Shown here: positions 11,641 to 20,716 of the stretch, piece by piece | Layout of the letters: every line of letters starts with the position of its first letter | Numbering within the stretch: the stretch's first letter is position 1 | From: Thalassovita mangrovi | Lineage (GTDB): Bacteria; Pseudomonadota; Alphaproteobacteria; Rhodobacterales; Rhodobacteraceae | Assembly (NCBI RefSeq): GCF_009857745.1 | Contig: NZ_WWEN01000001.1 | Location: 186,001 to 250,000, forward strand | Reading direction: 5' to 3' | DNA: 64,000 nt | Position numbers and translations under genes: made by a program | Notes under the pieces: generated by a model | The model's database searches: none | What the model saw: the letters and a program-made list of their open reading frames with translations, nothing else | What the model was told of the DNA's origin: nothing

Positions 11641-13001
11641 CGCCTGATCTGAGCGCGACTGGCAAATCGAAATACAAGGCGCTGGCCGACAATATCCGCG
11701 ACGCGGTGGCCGAGGGATTGCTGAACAGCGGCGAAAGGCTGCCGCCGGTGCGCGAACTAGCCTATCAGCTGTCGGTCACCCCGGGCACGGTGGCGCGGGC
11801 CTATTCGACCCTGACCGACGAAGGCGTGCTGCAGGCCGGGGTCGGGCGCGGCACCTTCGTCGCCGAACCCCAGGCCACGACCGATCCGGCCCATTCCTGG
11901 CCGCAGATGCTGAATCTGCGCAGCCCGCAATTGCCCGATGTCGGCCAAAGCAAGATGCTGCGGGACGCGATGCGGGAAACCGCCGATTCAATCGCGGCCG
12001 AAGATCTGCTGACCTATCCGAACCGGGCGATGGACCTGCCGTTGCGGCGGGCCTTGCGGCGCTGGATGACCGACCTGCCGATCGGCAACTTCACCGCCGA
12101 GGACATGGTCCTGGCCCATGGCGCGCAAAGCGCAGTGACGCTGGTGATGCAGACCGTTCTGCGCGGCCCCGATCCGGCGGTGGCGGTGGAATGCATGACC
12201 TATCCCGGATTCCGCCGCGCCGCCGAATTGAGCCGCGCCCGGGTTGTGGGTGTCGAATGCGACGACGAGGGCCCGATCGTCGATTGCCTGGAGCAGGCGG
12301 TGCGCGATCAGGGGGTACAATTGTTTTGTACCTCTTCCGAGGTGAACAATCCCACGCTGCGCTTCACCAGCGACCGGCGCCGCCGCGAAATCGCCGCGCT
12401 GGCGCAGCGGCTTGGGCTGAACGTGCTGGATGACGATTGCTATGCGATCGGGGCGCATCGCGCCGAAAGCTACCACTCTCTGGTGCCGGATTTCGGCTGG
12501 TACGTGTCGTCGCTGTCGAAAACGCTGACGCCATCGCTCCGGGTCGGTTACGTGGTGGCGCCGCGCGACCGGGTGAACGATCTGGCCCGCACCGCCGCCT
12601 TCAACCATTTCGGCATGTCGCGGCCGCTGACCGAACTGAGCCTGAACATCATGTCCGATCCGCGATTGCTGAGCGTCGCCGCGCGGGTGCGGGCGCGGAT
12701 CAACGAACTGGTGCGGATGACCGTCAATCATCTGGGCGGCTATGATGTGACCTGGAACGAAGACGTGCCGTTTCTGTGGCTGAAATTGCCGCAGGGCTGG
12801 CGGGCTTCGACCTTCCTGCGGGCTGCCGAGGAACAGAATGTCATTCTGAAAGGGGCCGAGGAATTCACCCTGCGCGATGCCCGTGCCCCCCATGCGGTGC
12901 GGATCGCGGTGAACGGCCTGGTCGACCAGGAATGCTATGAAGCCGGGATCATCCGTCTGCGCAGGCTGCTGGACAATCCGAGAGATGAGATCGGCGTTTG
13001 A
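11625..13001 (+). CDS. MocR-type transcriptional regulator (GntR HTH fused to aminotransferase-like domain)
   Basis: A 458-residue fusion. The N-terminal GntR winged helix (LADNIRDAVAEGLLNSGERLPPVRELAYQLSVTPGTVARAY, about residues 16-60) is joined to a PLP-binding fold type I aminotransferase-like domain with the Schiff-base lysine region SSLSKTLTPSLRVGY. Such proteins sense PLP or an amino-compound PLP adduct and act as DNA-binding activators or repressors. It is divergent from the DUF1127 gene, its likely target. A long gap with its own promoter separates it from rplM downstream. Confidence 0.92.
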   Translation: MGTNWAPDLSATGKSKYKALADNIRDAVAEGLLNSGERLPPVRELAYQLSVTPGTVARAYSTLTDEGVLQAGVGRGTFVAEPQATTDPAHSWPQMLNLRSPQLPDVGQSKMLRDAMRETADSIAAEDLLTYPNRAMDLPLRRALRRWMTDLPIGNFTAEDMVLAHGAQSAVTLVMQTVLRGPDPAVAVECMTYPGFRRAAELSRARVVGVECDDEGPIVDCLEQAVRDQGVQLFCTSSEVNNPTLRFTSDRRRREIAALAQRLGLNVLDDDCYAIGAHRAESYHSLVPDFGWYVSSLSKTLTPSLRVGYVVAPRDRVNDLARTAAFNHFGMSRPLTELSLNIMSDPRLLSVAARVRARINELVRMTVNHLGGYDVTWNEDVPFLWLKLPQGWRASTFLRAAEEQNVILKGAEEFTLRDARAPHAVRIAVNGLVDQECYEAGIIRLRRLLDNPRDEIGV

Positions 13002-13085
13002 GAAAATTCGGTCGAAATCGTGGGGTAAAATAATACCTATTTTATAAGTTATTGAAATGGCGTATTTATTTGCTGATTGTGCCGC

Positions 13086-13113
13086 TTGACGGGAAAATTC
13101 CGCCCTGTATAAC
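13086..13113 (+). promoter_or_regulatory. Sigma70-type promoter of rplM-rpsI
   Basis: TTGACG (13086-13091), 16-bp spacer, TATAAC (13108-13113). This near-consensus promoter lies 67 bp before the rplM ATG and suits a strongly expressed ribosomal operon. The surrounding 13002-13085 is unusually AT-rich for this genome, as in an UP-element region. Confidence 0.7.
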
Positions 13114-13148
13114 CCCGCAATCGAATTCGGAATGCGGGCGTTTGCCCG
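13114..13148 (+). promoter_or_regulatory. Structured rplM leader with two overlapping hairpins
   Basis: CCCGCA (13114-13119) can pair with TGCGGG (13133-13138), and CGGGC (13135-13139) with GCCCG (13144-13148). The two stems share bases 13135-13138, so they exclude each other. L13 operons in other bacteria have autoregulatory leaders; that this one does is an inference. Confidence 0.35.
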
Positions 13149-13179
13149 TCTCCTTCACTGAACCAAGGGTAATCCCGCG

Positions 13180-13641
13180 ATGAAAACTTTCTCTGCTACT
13201 CCGGCAGACATCGAGAAGAAATGGATCGTGATCGACGCGGAAGGCGTCGTTCTGGGCCGTCTCGCTTCGATCGTTGCCATGCGCCTGCGCGGTAAGCACA
13301 AGGCGACCTTCACCCCCCATATGGACATGGGCGACAACGTGATTGTCATCAACGCTGACAAGATCCAGCTGACCGGCAAGAAACGTTCGGACAAGAACTA
13401 CTACTGGCACACCGGCCACCCGGGCGGCATCAAGAGCCGTACCGCAGGCCAGCTGCTGGAAGGTGCATACCCTGAGCGCGTCGTGACCGCAGCCGTCAAG
13501 CGCATGCTGCCGGGCAACCGCCTGAGCCGCAAGCAGATGACCAACCTGCGCGTCTATGCCGGTGCCGAGCACCCGCATGAAGCCCAGAACCCCGAAGTTC
13601 TGGACGTCAAAGTCATGAACTCGAAAAACACCCGGAGCTAA
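13180..13641 (+). CDS. rplM: 50S ribosomal protein L13
   Basis: Large-subunit ribosomal protein, 153 residues, the usual length for alphaproteobacteria. Family signatures are [36 protein letters not shown] and the region [16 protein letters not shown]. It is first in the conserved rplM-rpsI operon; rpsI follows 3 nt after its stop. It has a strong promoter at 13086-13113 and codon use biased to GGT/CGT forms compared with neighbouring genes, as expected of high expression. Confidence 0.98.
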   Translation: MKTFSATPADIEKKWIVIDAEGVVLGRLASIVAMRLRGKHKATFTPHMDMGDNVIVINADKIQLTGKKRSDKNYYWHTGHPGGIKSRTAGQLLEGAYPERVVTAAVKRMLPGNRLSRKQMTNLRVYAGAEHPHEAQNPEVLDVKVMNSKNTRS

Positions 13642-13644
13642 TCG

Positions 13645-14133
13645 ATGACCGATCAAATCAATTCGCTCGAAGAGCTGGGTGCCGTGGCCGGTGCAGCCGC
13701 CCCCGCCGTTGAAATCGAAATCTCCCGCGAACCCGTTCGTGACGAACTGGGCCGTTCCTATGCCACCGGCAAGCGGAAGGACGCCGTCGCACGCGTCTGG
13801 ATCAAGCCGGGTTCCGGCAAGGTCACCGTCAACGGCAAGGACCAGGACACCTATTTCGCACGTCCGGTGCTGCAGCTGATCCTGCGTCAGCCGTTCCAGA
13901 TTGCCGGCGTCGAAGGTGAATTCGACGTGGTCGCCACCGTCAAGGGCGGCGGTCTGACCGGTCAGGCCGGTGCTGTGAAGCACGGCATTTCCAAGGCCCT
14001 GCAGCTGTACGATCCGTCGCTGCGCGCGCCGCTGAAAGCCGCCGGTTTCCTGACCCGCGACTCGCGTGTTGTGGAACGTAAGAAATTCGGTAAGCGCAAA
14101 GCCCGCCGTTCGTTCCAGTTCTCGAAGCGTTAA
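13645..14133 (+). CDS. rpsI: 30S ribosomal protein S9
   Basis: Small-subunit ribosomal protein whose C-terminal tail ([17 protein letters not shown]) reaches the P-site tRNA. Conserved elements are [18 protein letters not shown] and [19 protein letters not shown]. At 162 residues it carries an acidic N-terminal extension of about 35 residues that E. coli S9 (130) lacks but which is common in alphaproteobacteria. It is cotranscribed with rplM and followed by a clear terminator. Confidence 0.98.
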   Translation: MTDQINSLEELGAVAGAAAPAVEIEISREPVRDELGRSYATGKRKDAVARVWIKPGSGKVTVNGKDQDTYFARPVLQLILRQPFQIAGVEGEFDVVATVKGGGLTGQAGAVKHGISKALQLYDPSLRAPLKAAGFLTRDSRVVERKKFGKRKARRSFQFSKR

Positions 14134-14161
14134 TCCGCTTCCTACGGAACACAGAATTGGG

Positions 14162-14192
14162 AAAGGCCGTCCTTGGGGCGGCCTTTTTCTTT
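14162..14192 (+). terminator. Terminator of rplM-rpsI
   Basis: A GC stem (AAAGGCCGTCC, loop TTGG, GGCGGCCTTT) followed by TTTCTTT, 29 nt after the rpsI stop. This is a standard Rho-independent terminator. Confidence 0.85.
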
Positions 14193-14228
14193 GGCCGCTC
14201 TGCGCATCGGCCATGACGCCATGAAAAA

Positions 14229-14251
14229 AGGCGGGCCCGAGGGACCCGCCT
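14229..14251 (-). terminator. Terminator of the porin-like gene
   Basis: The inverted repeat AGGCGGG / CCCGCCT with a 9-nt loop is flanked on the + strand by AAAAAA (14224-14229), which is a U-tract on the minus strand. It lies just past the stop of the gene at 14277-14921. Confidence 0.8.
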
Positions 14252-14276
14252 GAGCTTGATCGGAACCGTGCAGGGA

Positions 14277-14921
14277 TCAGCCGCCCAGCAGGCCGAAGTC
14301 GTAGGACACGGTCAGCGACAGGGTGCCGTCGTCGTCGTCTGCGTCTTCATACAGCAGCTCGACCGCGGCGCTGTCGGTCAGCGCGTAGCTGACGCCGATT
14401 TCGCCGAAGTTGTTGTCGTCGGCTTCGCTGTGGCCGACTTCACCGGCGATGGTGATCTTGTCGGTCAGCGCGTATTCCAGGCCCAGGGTCGTTTCGAGCG
14501 TTTCCGCGTCCGGGTCCCAGGCCAGGCCGAAGGCCGCGCCTGCGTTGTCGCTCAGCGCCGCCGCCAGTTCCACGGCGATGTCGTAGTTCTGATAGCCACC
14601 GTCATCCAGGTAATAGCCGGTCGCGGTGATGTCATAGGCGAAGGTGTCGTTGATGTCGGCGCCATAGCCCAGCGACAGTTCGTATTCGAAGTCATCGGTC
14701 GGATCGTCATAGAGCGAGCCGATCCAGATGCCGCCGTGGAAGCCGTTCAGTTCGGCTTCGATATAGCCCTCGACGGTGTTCTCGACGTGCTCCAGCCCGT
14801 CGGTGGTGTCGAAAGCGGCGGTGGCGGCGACGCCGGCGGTCAGTGCCAGCCCGTCGGCTTGAGCCGCGAACGGCAGCAATGCAAGCGCCGAAGCGGCGGC
14901 GATGGTCAGTTTTGCGTTCAT
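14277..14921 (-). CDS. Secreted acidic porin-like beta-barrel protein (TorF/Gcw_chp-like)
   Basis: A 214-residue protein with signal peptide MNAKLTIAAASALALLPFAAQA and then alternating beta strands rich in Asp/Glu, Gly and Tyr. The segment NGFHGGIWIGSLYDDPTDDF resembles the GFYAGxWxS block of TorF-family putative porins, and it ends in Tyr/Phe-Gly strands (LTVSYDFGLLGG). It most likely forms a small outer-membrane barrel; no substrate can be inferred. Start 14921 follows AGGATA; an upstream in-frame ATG would spoil the signal peptide. It is a single-gene unit with its own terminator. Confidence 0.7.
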   Translation of the reverse strand: MNAKLTIAAASALALLPFAAQADGLALTAGVAATAAFDTTDGLEHVENTVEGYIEAELNGFHGGIWIGSLYDDPTDDFEYELSLGYGADINDTFAYDITATGYYLDDGGYQNYDIAVELAAALSDNAGAAFGLAWDPDAETLETTLGLEYALTDKITIAGEVGHSEADDNNFGEIGVSYALTDSAAVELLYEDADDDDGTLSLTVSYDFGLLGG

Positions 14922-15013
14922 TATCCTGTCCCTTTGTTCAGGCAAATATCATTCACCCGCGTCGGCCGGGGCCGCGCGGTGTTCGGTTCGTTTCTTGCTG
15001 GCAAGGAAGCTGG

Positions 15014-15039
15014 CTAATAAACCCGAGTGAATTTATTAG
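15014..15039. promoter_or_regulatory. AT-rich inverted repeat upstream of porin-like gene
   Basis: CTAATAAA and TTTATTAG form a perfect 8-bp inverted repeat with a 10-bp centre. It lies about 95 bp upstream of the porin-like gene and beyond the tetR end. It could be an operator for the former or part of the 3' region of the latter. A second hairpin, GCCCGGG...CCCGGGC, sits next to it at 15047-15080. Confidence 0.35.
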
Positions 15040-15109
15040 TTAAGATGCCCGGGAAGGTCCATAGCGGAACCGCCCCGGGCGTAAGAATTTGGCATCGTTG
15101 CGAAAAAAA

Positions 15110-15730
15110 TCAGCGATCGGGTTCGATCAGGCCCAGCCCGCGCAGGTAGATCCCGATGCCGCTTTCCAGCAGCTCATCGGCGGGGAAGGGCGATTGCGTG
15201 CCCGGGGAATTGCGCAGGAACAGTTCCACCACGCCATGGCTCATCGCCCAGATATGGGCGGAAAACATGCTGGCGGGGGGGCGTTTTTCCGGCGGGATAT
15301 GCTGCGACAGGTCGCTTGCCGCCCGTTCCAGCACACCGCGCGCACGATGCGCCGCCGCCGCCAGTTCCGGGGTGCGGTTGACCGATATACCGCTTTCGAA
15401 CATCGCGATGTAATGGCCGGGATATTTGCGCGCGAAGGCCAGATAGGCGCGGCCCGTCGCCTCGAACGCGGCCAGGGCCGAGGGTTGTCCGGTGTCATAG
15501 GCGTATTGGATCACGTCGCCGAAAATCTCGTATCCCTGCCGCGCCGCTTCGGCGATCAGGTCTTCGCGCCCGGCGAAATGGCGGTAAACGGCCGCCGGGG
15601 TCACGCCCGCCTGTTTCGCCGCCTCGGACAGGGTGAACCCGGTGGGGCCCTTTTCCTCGATCAGCTCCAGCGCCGCGTCGACCAGCGCCTGGCGCAGGTT
15701 GCCGTGGTGATATCCGCGTTTCTTACGCAT
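15110..15730 (-). CDS. TetR/AcrR family transcriptional regulator
   Basis: A 206-residue one-component repressor. The N-terminal HTH reads [20 protein letters not shown] followed by [29 protein letters not shown]. The C-terminal half is a ligand-binding helical domain, possibly of the WHG type (it contains [14 protein letters not shown]). Start at 15730 gives [13 protein letters not shown] and overlaps the ppk2 stop by 8 nt, so it is expressed with ppk2. The ligand is unknown. An upstream extension of the frame into ppk2 is not coding. Confidence 0.9.
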   Translation of the reverse strand: MRKKRGYHHGNLRQALVDAALELIEEKGPTGFTLSEAAKQAGVTPAAVYRHFAGREDLIAEAARQGYEIFGDVIQYAYDTGQPSALAAFEATGRAYLAFARKYPGHYIAMFESGISVNRTPELAAAAHRARGVLERAASDLSQHIPPEKRPPASMFSAHIWAMSHGVVELFLRNSPGTQSPFPADELLESGIGIYLRGLGLIEPDR

Positions 15731-16592
15731 CCCAGATTTCCGGTCCGCCGCAGATCGATTTGTCCAGCTCGCCAAGTGCCTTGACGTCCTTGCGGTCGTA
15801 ATCGATGGCGCGCAGAACGTGGCGCATCGCCGACAGCCGGGCGCGTTTCTTGTCATCGGACCGGATCACGGTCCAGGGCGCGTGCAGGGTATGGCTGAGC
15901 GACAGGGTTTCGCTGATCGCGGTGGAATAGTCGTGCCACCGTTTCAGCCCCTCGACATCGATCCAGCTCAGCTTCCATTGCTTCAGCGGATCGCGTTCGC
16001 GCGCCAGGAACCGCTTCAGCTGCTCGGCCCGACCGACATTGAGCCAGAACTTGAACAGCAGGATGCCTTCATCCACCAGCATCTTTTCGAATTCCGGCAC
16101 CTGGCTGAAGAAATGCGCCCGCTGATCGTCGGTGCAAAACCCGAACACCTTTTCCACCACGCCGCGATTGTACCAGCTGCGGTCGAAGAACACGATTTCG
16201 CCGCCCGCGGGCAGGTGATCGACATAGCGCTGGAAATACCACTGGCTGGCTTCTTTTTCGGTGGGTTTCGGCAGCGCCACCAACCGGGCGCCACGCGGGT
16301 TGAGGTTTTCGCGGAACCGCTTGATGGTGCCGCCCTTGCCGGCGGCGTCGCGGCCTTCGAACAAAAGCGCGATGCGGGCGCCCGATTCCTTGGCCCAGCT
16401 TTGCATTTTCGCCAGTTCGATCTGCAGCGCCAGCAGGTCCTTTTCGTATTGCTTGCGCCGCATCCGTTCCAGATGGGGGTAATCGGGGTTCAGGATATCA
16501 TCCTTGTCGCCGCGCTTGATGGCGTTGCGAATGTCCTTGGGCGCTTCGTGTTCGAAAAACGCGCTGATCGCTCCGTCAAAGGGCAAGTCCAT
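15723..16592 (-). CDS. ppk2: Polyphosphate kinase 2
   Basis: Transfers phosphate between polyphosphate and nucleoside di- or monophosphates. The 289-residue protein is a one-domain PPK2 with Walker [13 protein letters not shown] (residues 79-90), the second motif FFDRSWYNR (136-143) and a following lid region. Length and a single P-loop domain place it with class I enzymes, which mainly make NTP from NDP; the class is inferred, not tested. Good ribosome site AAAGGAGAGG. It is the first gene of a pair with a tetR that overlaps its end. Confidence 0.95.
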   Translation of the reverse strand: MDLPFDGAISAFFEHEAPKDIRNAIKRGDKDDILNPDYPHLERMRRKQYEKDLLALQIELAKMQSWAKESGARIALLFEGRDAAGKGGTIKRFRENLNPRGARLVALPKPTEKEASQWYFQRYVDHLPAGGEIVFFDRSWYNRGVVEKVFGFCTDDQRAHFFSQVPEFEKMLVDEGILLFKFWLNVGRAEQLKRFLARERDPLKQWKLSWIDVEGLKRWHDYSTAISETLSLSHTLHAPWTVIRSDDKKRARLSAMRHVLRAIDYDRKDVKALGELDKSICGGPEIWDA

Positions 16593-16639
16593 CCCGCCTC
16601 TCCTTTATTCTTTAGATTCAATATGGGGGGATATGGGGA

Positions 16640-17590
16640 TCAGCGCAATCCGGCTCTGGCCGCGGCCCGGTGGATCGCCGCGATCACCTCGTCCTGGGCG
16701 ACGTGGTGGGGCATGTGGCCGACGCCGGGCAGGGCGGTCAGCCGTGCGCCGGGGATTTGCCGTGCCAGTGGGGTGGAATGGATATCAATCCCCACCGTGG
16801 TGTCGGCATCGCCATGCAGGATTTCCACCGGCACCGCGATGTCGCCGTAATGCGGGACCAGGGCGCGGATGTCTTCGTTCAGCGCCATCCGGTGCTGCGC
16901 GTTGACCCGCATCGACCCGCGCCGCAGGGTCAGCCCCGCGCCGACATGGGCGCCATACCCCTCGGGCGGCTGCTGCGGGCCGAAGATCGCGGCCATTTGC
17001 CGGTTCACCAGCCCCTCGCGCACGAAGGCGGTCAGCGCCGGGATCGTCACCGGGCCAAGCAGCGGCGAAGAGGTGACGCGGTAAAGCAGCGGCGCCTTGC
17101 CGTCCCAGGTCTGCGACGGGGCAGACACCGGCACCAGGGCGGCGACATTGCCCGGATGGCGCACCGCCCAGGCCAGCGCCACCGCGCCGCCATAGGACTG
17201 GCCCAACACGATGGGGCGCTCGGCCCCCAGCTCCGACGCCGCCCTCTGCAGCAGTTGTGCCTGCCGGTCTAGGCCGACGCCTTTGACCTCAACCGGATCG
17301 CTGTAGCCCAGGCCGGGACGGTCGAAGACGATGACCCGGTAATCGCGCGCCAGACGTCCGGCCAGAGCATGGGTGAAATCGCGGGTATTGCCCGACATGC
17401 CGTGGATCAGCACCAGGTCGGGGCCGCTGCCCCGGACCACCGCGTGCACCCGGTGCCCGTCGATCGTCAGCAGTTCCCCCTCGGGCGGATAATCGGCCTC
17501 GGCCCGCGCCTCGTTGCGCGCCGCCCGGCGCAGCACCGCGCCCCAGCCAAGCGCGGCCAGCGGCGCAAGCGTGAAGGCCAGGGCGGACAT
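16640..17590 (-). CDS. Alpha/beta-fold hydrolase
   Basis: A 316-residue serine hydrolase. The nucleophile elbow is GQSYGG, the oxyanion region HGMSGNTRDF follows strand 3, an acidic residue lies in LHGDADTTV and the catalytic histidine in GVGHMPHH. The N-terminus has a short hydrophobic stretch (MSALAFTLAPLAALGWGAVL) that may anchor it in the membrane. It resembles haloalkane dehalogenase and epoxide hydrolase-like proteins, but the substrate cannot be read from sequence. It follows metA by 12 bp on the same strand and is probably cotranscribed. Confidence 0.85.
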   Translation of the reverse strand: MSALAFTLAPLAALGWGAVLRRAARNEARAEADYPPEGELLTIDGHRVHAVVRGSGPDLVLIHGMSGNTRDFTHALAGRLARDYRVIVFDRPGLGYSDPVEVKGVGLDRQAQLLQRAASELGAERPIVLGQSYGGAVALAWAVRHPGNVAALVPVSAPSQTWDGKAPLLYRVTSSPLLGPVTIPALTAFVREGLVNRQMAAIFGPQQPPEGYGAHVGAGLTLRRGSMRVNAQHRMALNEDIRALVPHYGDIAVPVEILHGDADTTVGIDIHSTPLARQIPGARLTALPGVGHMPHHVAQDEVIAAIHRAAARAGLR

Positions 17591-17602
17591 GCGCGCCCCC
17601 GG

Positions 17603-18547
17603 TTACTTGTTCCGCCAGTCGGTGCTGGCCTGACCGATCTGATCCATGTCGAAGGGCGTGGTCAGGTAAATCTCCGAAATCCAGTTGCCGAACAGCAGAT
17701 GCGCATGGCTGCGCCAGCGGTTCTGCGGTTGCTTGCTGGGATCGTCGTCGGGGTAATAATTGGCCGGCACGTTGATCGGGGTGCCGTTAGCGACGTCGCG
17801 GTCGTATTCTTCCTTCAGCGTGTTGCTGTCATATTCGAAGTGGTTGAACACATAAAGCGCCCGGTGCTTCGGGTCCTCGACCAGCGCCGGGCCGGTTTCG
17901 TCGGAATCGATCAGGATCGGCAGGCCCGCGGCCTCGATTTCGTCTCGGCGCAGTTCGGTCCAGCGGCTGACCGGGATCACCATATCGTCGGAAAATCCGC
18001 GCAGGTAGGGCGAGGCCGGTGCGCAGTTGCGGTGCCGGATGCAGCCGAAGGCCTTGTGATCGAGGATATGTTTCGGCACGCCGTGGAAGTAATTGATCAT
18101 CGCCATGCCGCCCCAGCAGACGCCGAAGGTGGAATGCACATGGGTCTGGGTCCAGTCGAAGATCCGGGTCAGCTCGTCCCAATAGGTGACCTCATCGAAC
18201 TCCAGATGTTCGATCGGCGCGCCGGTGATGATCAGCCCGTCGAACTTGGTGCCTGCTTCCTCGACCTCGCTGAAGGGCTTGTAGAAGGCCTCCATATGGT
18301 CGGCGGCGGTGTTCTTGGTCTGGTGCTCGCTCATCCGGATCAGGTGAAAATCGATCTGCAGCGGCGTCGCGCCGATCAGACGGGCGAACTGGTTCTCGGT
18401 CTGGATCTTCTTCGGCATCAGGTTCAGAAGCCCGATGCGGATCGGTCGGATATCCTGCTTTTCCGCCGCGCTTTCCGGCATGACCATCACGCCCTCGCGC
18501 GAAAGCACGTCGTAGGCGGGAAGGTCGGCAGGAAGTTTGATCGGCAT
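17603..18547 (-). CDS. metAA: Homoserine O-acetyltransferase, MetA family
   Basis: First committed step of methionine synthesis: acylates homoserine. Full length (314 residues) with the nucleophile Cys144 (GVCWGG), His236 and Glu238 (VFNHFEYD). In MetA enzymes a residue near 111 sets acyl-CoA choice: Glu favours acetyl-CoA, Gly favours succinyl-CoA. Here the segment reads [10 protein letters not shown], with Glu113 at the aligned place, so acetyl-CoA is predicted. The ribosome site is GGAG before ATG 18547. I see no SAM riboswitch in the short 45-bp gap upstream, so control is probably from the promoter of the ATPase gene. Confidence 0.92.
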   Translation of the reverse strand: MPIKLPADLPAYDVLSREGVMVMPESAAEKQDIRPIRIGLLNLMPKKIQTENQFARLIGATPLQIDFHLIRMSEHQTKNTAADHMEAFYKPFSEVEEAGTKFDGLIITGAPIEHLEFDEVTYWDELTRIFDWTQTHVHSTFGVCWGGMAMINYFHGVPKHILDHKAFGCIRHRNCAPASPYLRGFSDDMVIPVSRWTELRRDEIEAAGLPILIDSDETGPALVEDPKHRALYVFNHFEYDSNTLKEEYDRDVANGTPINVPANYYPDDDPSKQPQNRWRSHAHLLFGNWISEIYLTTPFDMDQIGQASTDWRNK

Positions 18548-18592
18548 TTTCAGGCTCCGGTAGGGGGTTGGAAAGGGTCAGTTAGGGCGGGG

Positions 18593-19453
18593 TCAGCTGC
18601 GCTCAAGTGCGCTCGCAATTAAGTCATCGAAATCTTCGGCGGTCTTGACCCGGGCGATTTCGTCGGCGCTGACGGTGACGCCCCAGTTTTCCGCCATCGC
18701 CGCATAGCGCGGCTGCCGGTGCGCCAGCGCCTGGGCATAGGTCCAGCGGATGAAATCGTCGGGATCGACCTGTTCCTCGGTCTTCTTGAACAGGTCGAGG
18801 TATTCGTGCCAGACCCGGTCGAGGAAGGCGGGCTGGTAGGACATCGGTTTCGGCGCCTTGTCGAAGCGGCGGATCAGTTCCTCGGTATGGGCCTCGTCGC
18901 CCTTGATCCAGATCATCAGCGTCGCATTGGCCAGCGCTTTCAGAACCGTGTCATTGGAATCCTCGGGATCGACCCATTCGCAGATCGACCCGCCGGTATC
19001 GCAGATGAAATGCGGATAGCCGTACAGGGCTTCCGCGCGTTCGATGAAATAGGGCGTATCCATCAGCGCCTTGATCTCGGCCTGGCGGAACTGGTCCTGG
19101 CGGCGGGTGAATTCGGCGTAGGTGAGCCCGCCCTTGGCCGGATCGCCCGGCTTGCCCAGATAGGCCGCCACCGGGGTCAGGTTCTCGAAGGTGATGTTGG
19201 ACCCGATATAGATCGAATCCGACATCAGCAGCTCGCGCAGGAACGGCACCTTCATCGCCTCGCGCTTGGCGTTGTCGGCGATATATTCGCCCATGTAGCG
19301 GGTGCCGATGCGGTAATCGATGGAATAATGGAACCAATCGCCGTGATCGCGCAGGATGTTGGACACATAGGTCTTGCCCAGCCCCGACATGCCGAAAAAC
19401 AGCACCCGCTTCTTCGGCGCGTCCCGCCAATCTTTTGCGTTCTGATAGATCAT
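18593..19453 (-). CDS. P-loop ATPase/kinase-like protein of unknown function
   Basis: A 286-residue soluble protein opening with a Walker A motif, FFGMSGLGKTYVS (about residues 18-30), and a DYRIGTRY segment after the next strand. Later motifs are ICDTGGSICEW, a possible Walker B-like strand, and LMIWIKGDEAHTEELI. The layout resembles small-molecule or nucleotide kinases with an adenylate-kinase-like core. I do not recognise a characterised homologue. It lies directly upstream of metA with 45 bp between and no terminator, so they may share a transcript, hinting at but not proving a link to methionine metabolism. Confidence 0.8.
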   Translation of the reverse strand: MIYQNAKDWRDAPKKRVLFFGMSGLGKTYVSNILRDHGDWFHYSIDYRIGTRYMGEYIADNAKREAMKVPFLRELLMSDSIYIGSNITFENLTPVAAYLGKPGDPAKGGLTYAEFTRRQDQFRQAEIKALMDTPYFIERAEALYGYPHFICDTGGSICEWVDPEDSNDTVLKALANATLMIWIKGDEAHTEELIRRFDKAPKPMSYQPAFLDRVWHEYLDLFKKTEEQVDPDDFIRWTYAQALAHRQPRYAAMAENWGVTVSADEIARVKTAEDFDDLIASALERS

Positions 19454-19539
19454 CCCATCACCCCGTTAACCTGTCAGATGGCTTAACTTCGACGGCGGAG
19501 GGGGTCAAATCATTATGGCTTTGACCCGGGGCAAAGGAA

Positions 19540-19565
19540 AAGGCCCCGCCGTTGGACGGGGCCTT
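19540..19565 (-). terminator. Terminator after FadL-type gene 1
   Basis: A perfect 9-bp stem (AAGGCCCCG ... CGGGGCCTT) with an 8-nt loop. On the minus strand it is followed by TTCCTTT, just beyond the stop of the gene at 19588-20667. Confidence 0.8.
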
Positions 19566-19587
19566 GCCTGTTCGCATTTCAAACCGC

Positions 19588-20667
19588 TCAGAACGAGTGG
19601 CTGATCTTGAACCCGGCCGCCACGGCGCTGTTGCCGGAAAAGTCGGAAAACAGCGTTTCGGTGGTGGCATCGCCGACCCAGACATAGCGCACGCCGCCGC
19701 TGATCGAGGTGCTGTCGGTGACCTGGTATTTCAGCCCCAGTGCGACAGAGGTGTACCCGTCGGTCGGGCCGAGGTTGCCGGAGAGACCGCCGCTCTGATC
19801 CTCGTAACCGACCATGACCGATCCCGACAGCTTGTCGTTGAACTTGCGCCCGATCCCGAGGCTGTAGGAAATCGTGTCGCTGTCGTAATCCACCAGCGCG
19901 CCGTTTACCGAAGAATAGACGGCGGGCGAGATGTTGAACGAGGTCCAGTCGACCCAGCGGGCCGAGAACATCAGCAGCGTATCGGCCGCGATCCCGGTCT
20001 GGAAATCGAAATTCACCGATTTCGGCATCTCGGTCGTCATCGGCGAGGCGGGCAGGGTGCCCAGGCCGGCGACGGTTTCCACCACGTTCAGATCGTGGGT
20101 CACTTCGGAATTGTAGGTCAGCGATGCGCGCAGCGCGATATCGGGGATCTCATAGGCGGCGCCGATCAGGAACCCGTAATCGGTCTGGGTGTCGGTGCTC
20201 ATCGAATAGCCCGAGGCGGTCAGCCCCACCTTGCCCGAGGTCCGGATCGCACGCAGGCCGCCGTGAACGCTGAACCGATCGCTGGCCTTGTAGCGCAGCA
20301 CGGCGGTGATCGAATTGCTGTCGATCGTGCCGGTCGATCCGGCCAGCGGGTAACCGGTGCCGGCGGGATAGGCGACATCGGCGCCGAAGGGCTGATCGAA
20401 GATCAGCGCCATCGACCACTGATCGTTCAGGTCGCGCTTGTAGCCCAGCCCGAACTGGCTGAACGCGTCGGTCATGTCGCCGGACCCGACGGCACCGCCG
20501 AATACGCCCGACACGCTCGGCGAGGCGTAGCCATAGGAAAAGTCGATCACGTTGGTGCCGGTTTCGAACAGGATGCCGATGCCCTGGCCGGAGCGGTCCA
20601 CGCCGCCGGCACAGGCTGCCCCGGCGGTCAACGCCATCGCGCCGACCGCAGCTGTAATAGTCTTCAT
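19588..20667 (-). CDS. OmpP1/FadL-family outer membrane transporter
   Basis: A 359-residue outer-membrane barrel of the long-chain fatty acid/hydrophobic compound uptake family. Signal peptide MKTITAAVGAMALTAGAACA, then the N-terminal plug-like segment GGVDRSGQGIGILFETG and repeated amphipathic strands such as YRFGTP/WSMALIFDQPFGADVAY, ending with aromatic HSF. It is shorter than E. coli FadL (about 420 mature) but typical for roseobacters. Start at 20667 follows GGGAGGAAAATCA. Upstream is a palindromic TTGAC-rich operator. A second paralogue lies at 23518-24756. Confidence 0.88.
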   Translation of the reverse strand: MKTITAAVGAMALTAGAACAGGVDRSGQGIGILFETGTNVIDFSYGYASPSVSGVFGGAVGSGDMTDAFSQFGLGYKRDLNDQWSMALIFDQPFGADVAYPAGTGYPLAGSTGTIDSNSITAVLRYKASDRFSVHGGLRAIRTSGKVGLTASGYSMSTDTQTDYGFLIGAAYEIPDIALRASLTYNSEVTHDLNVVETVAGLGTLPASPMTTEMPKSVNFDFQTGIAADTLLMFSARWVDWTSFNISPAVYSSVNGALVDYDSDTISYSLGIGRKFNDKLSGSVMVGYEDQSGGLSGNLGPTDGYTSVALGLKYQVTDSTSISGGVRYVWVGDATTETLFSDFSGNSAVAAGFKISHSF

Positions 20668-20716
20668 TGATTTTCCTCCCTTATCGTGCCGGACAGGGTA
20701 TCGGCGGAAACCCACC

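Noticed and set aside
18548-18592. Possible SAM riboswitch (SAM-II type) upstream of metA
   Set aside because: The gap is only 45 bp and shows none of the conserved pairing; too short for an aptamer plus expression platform.
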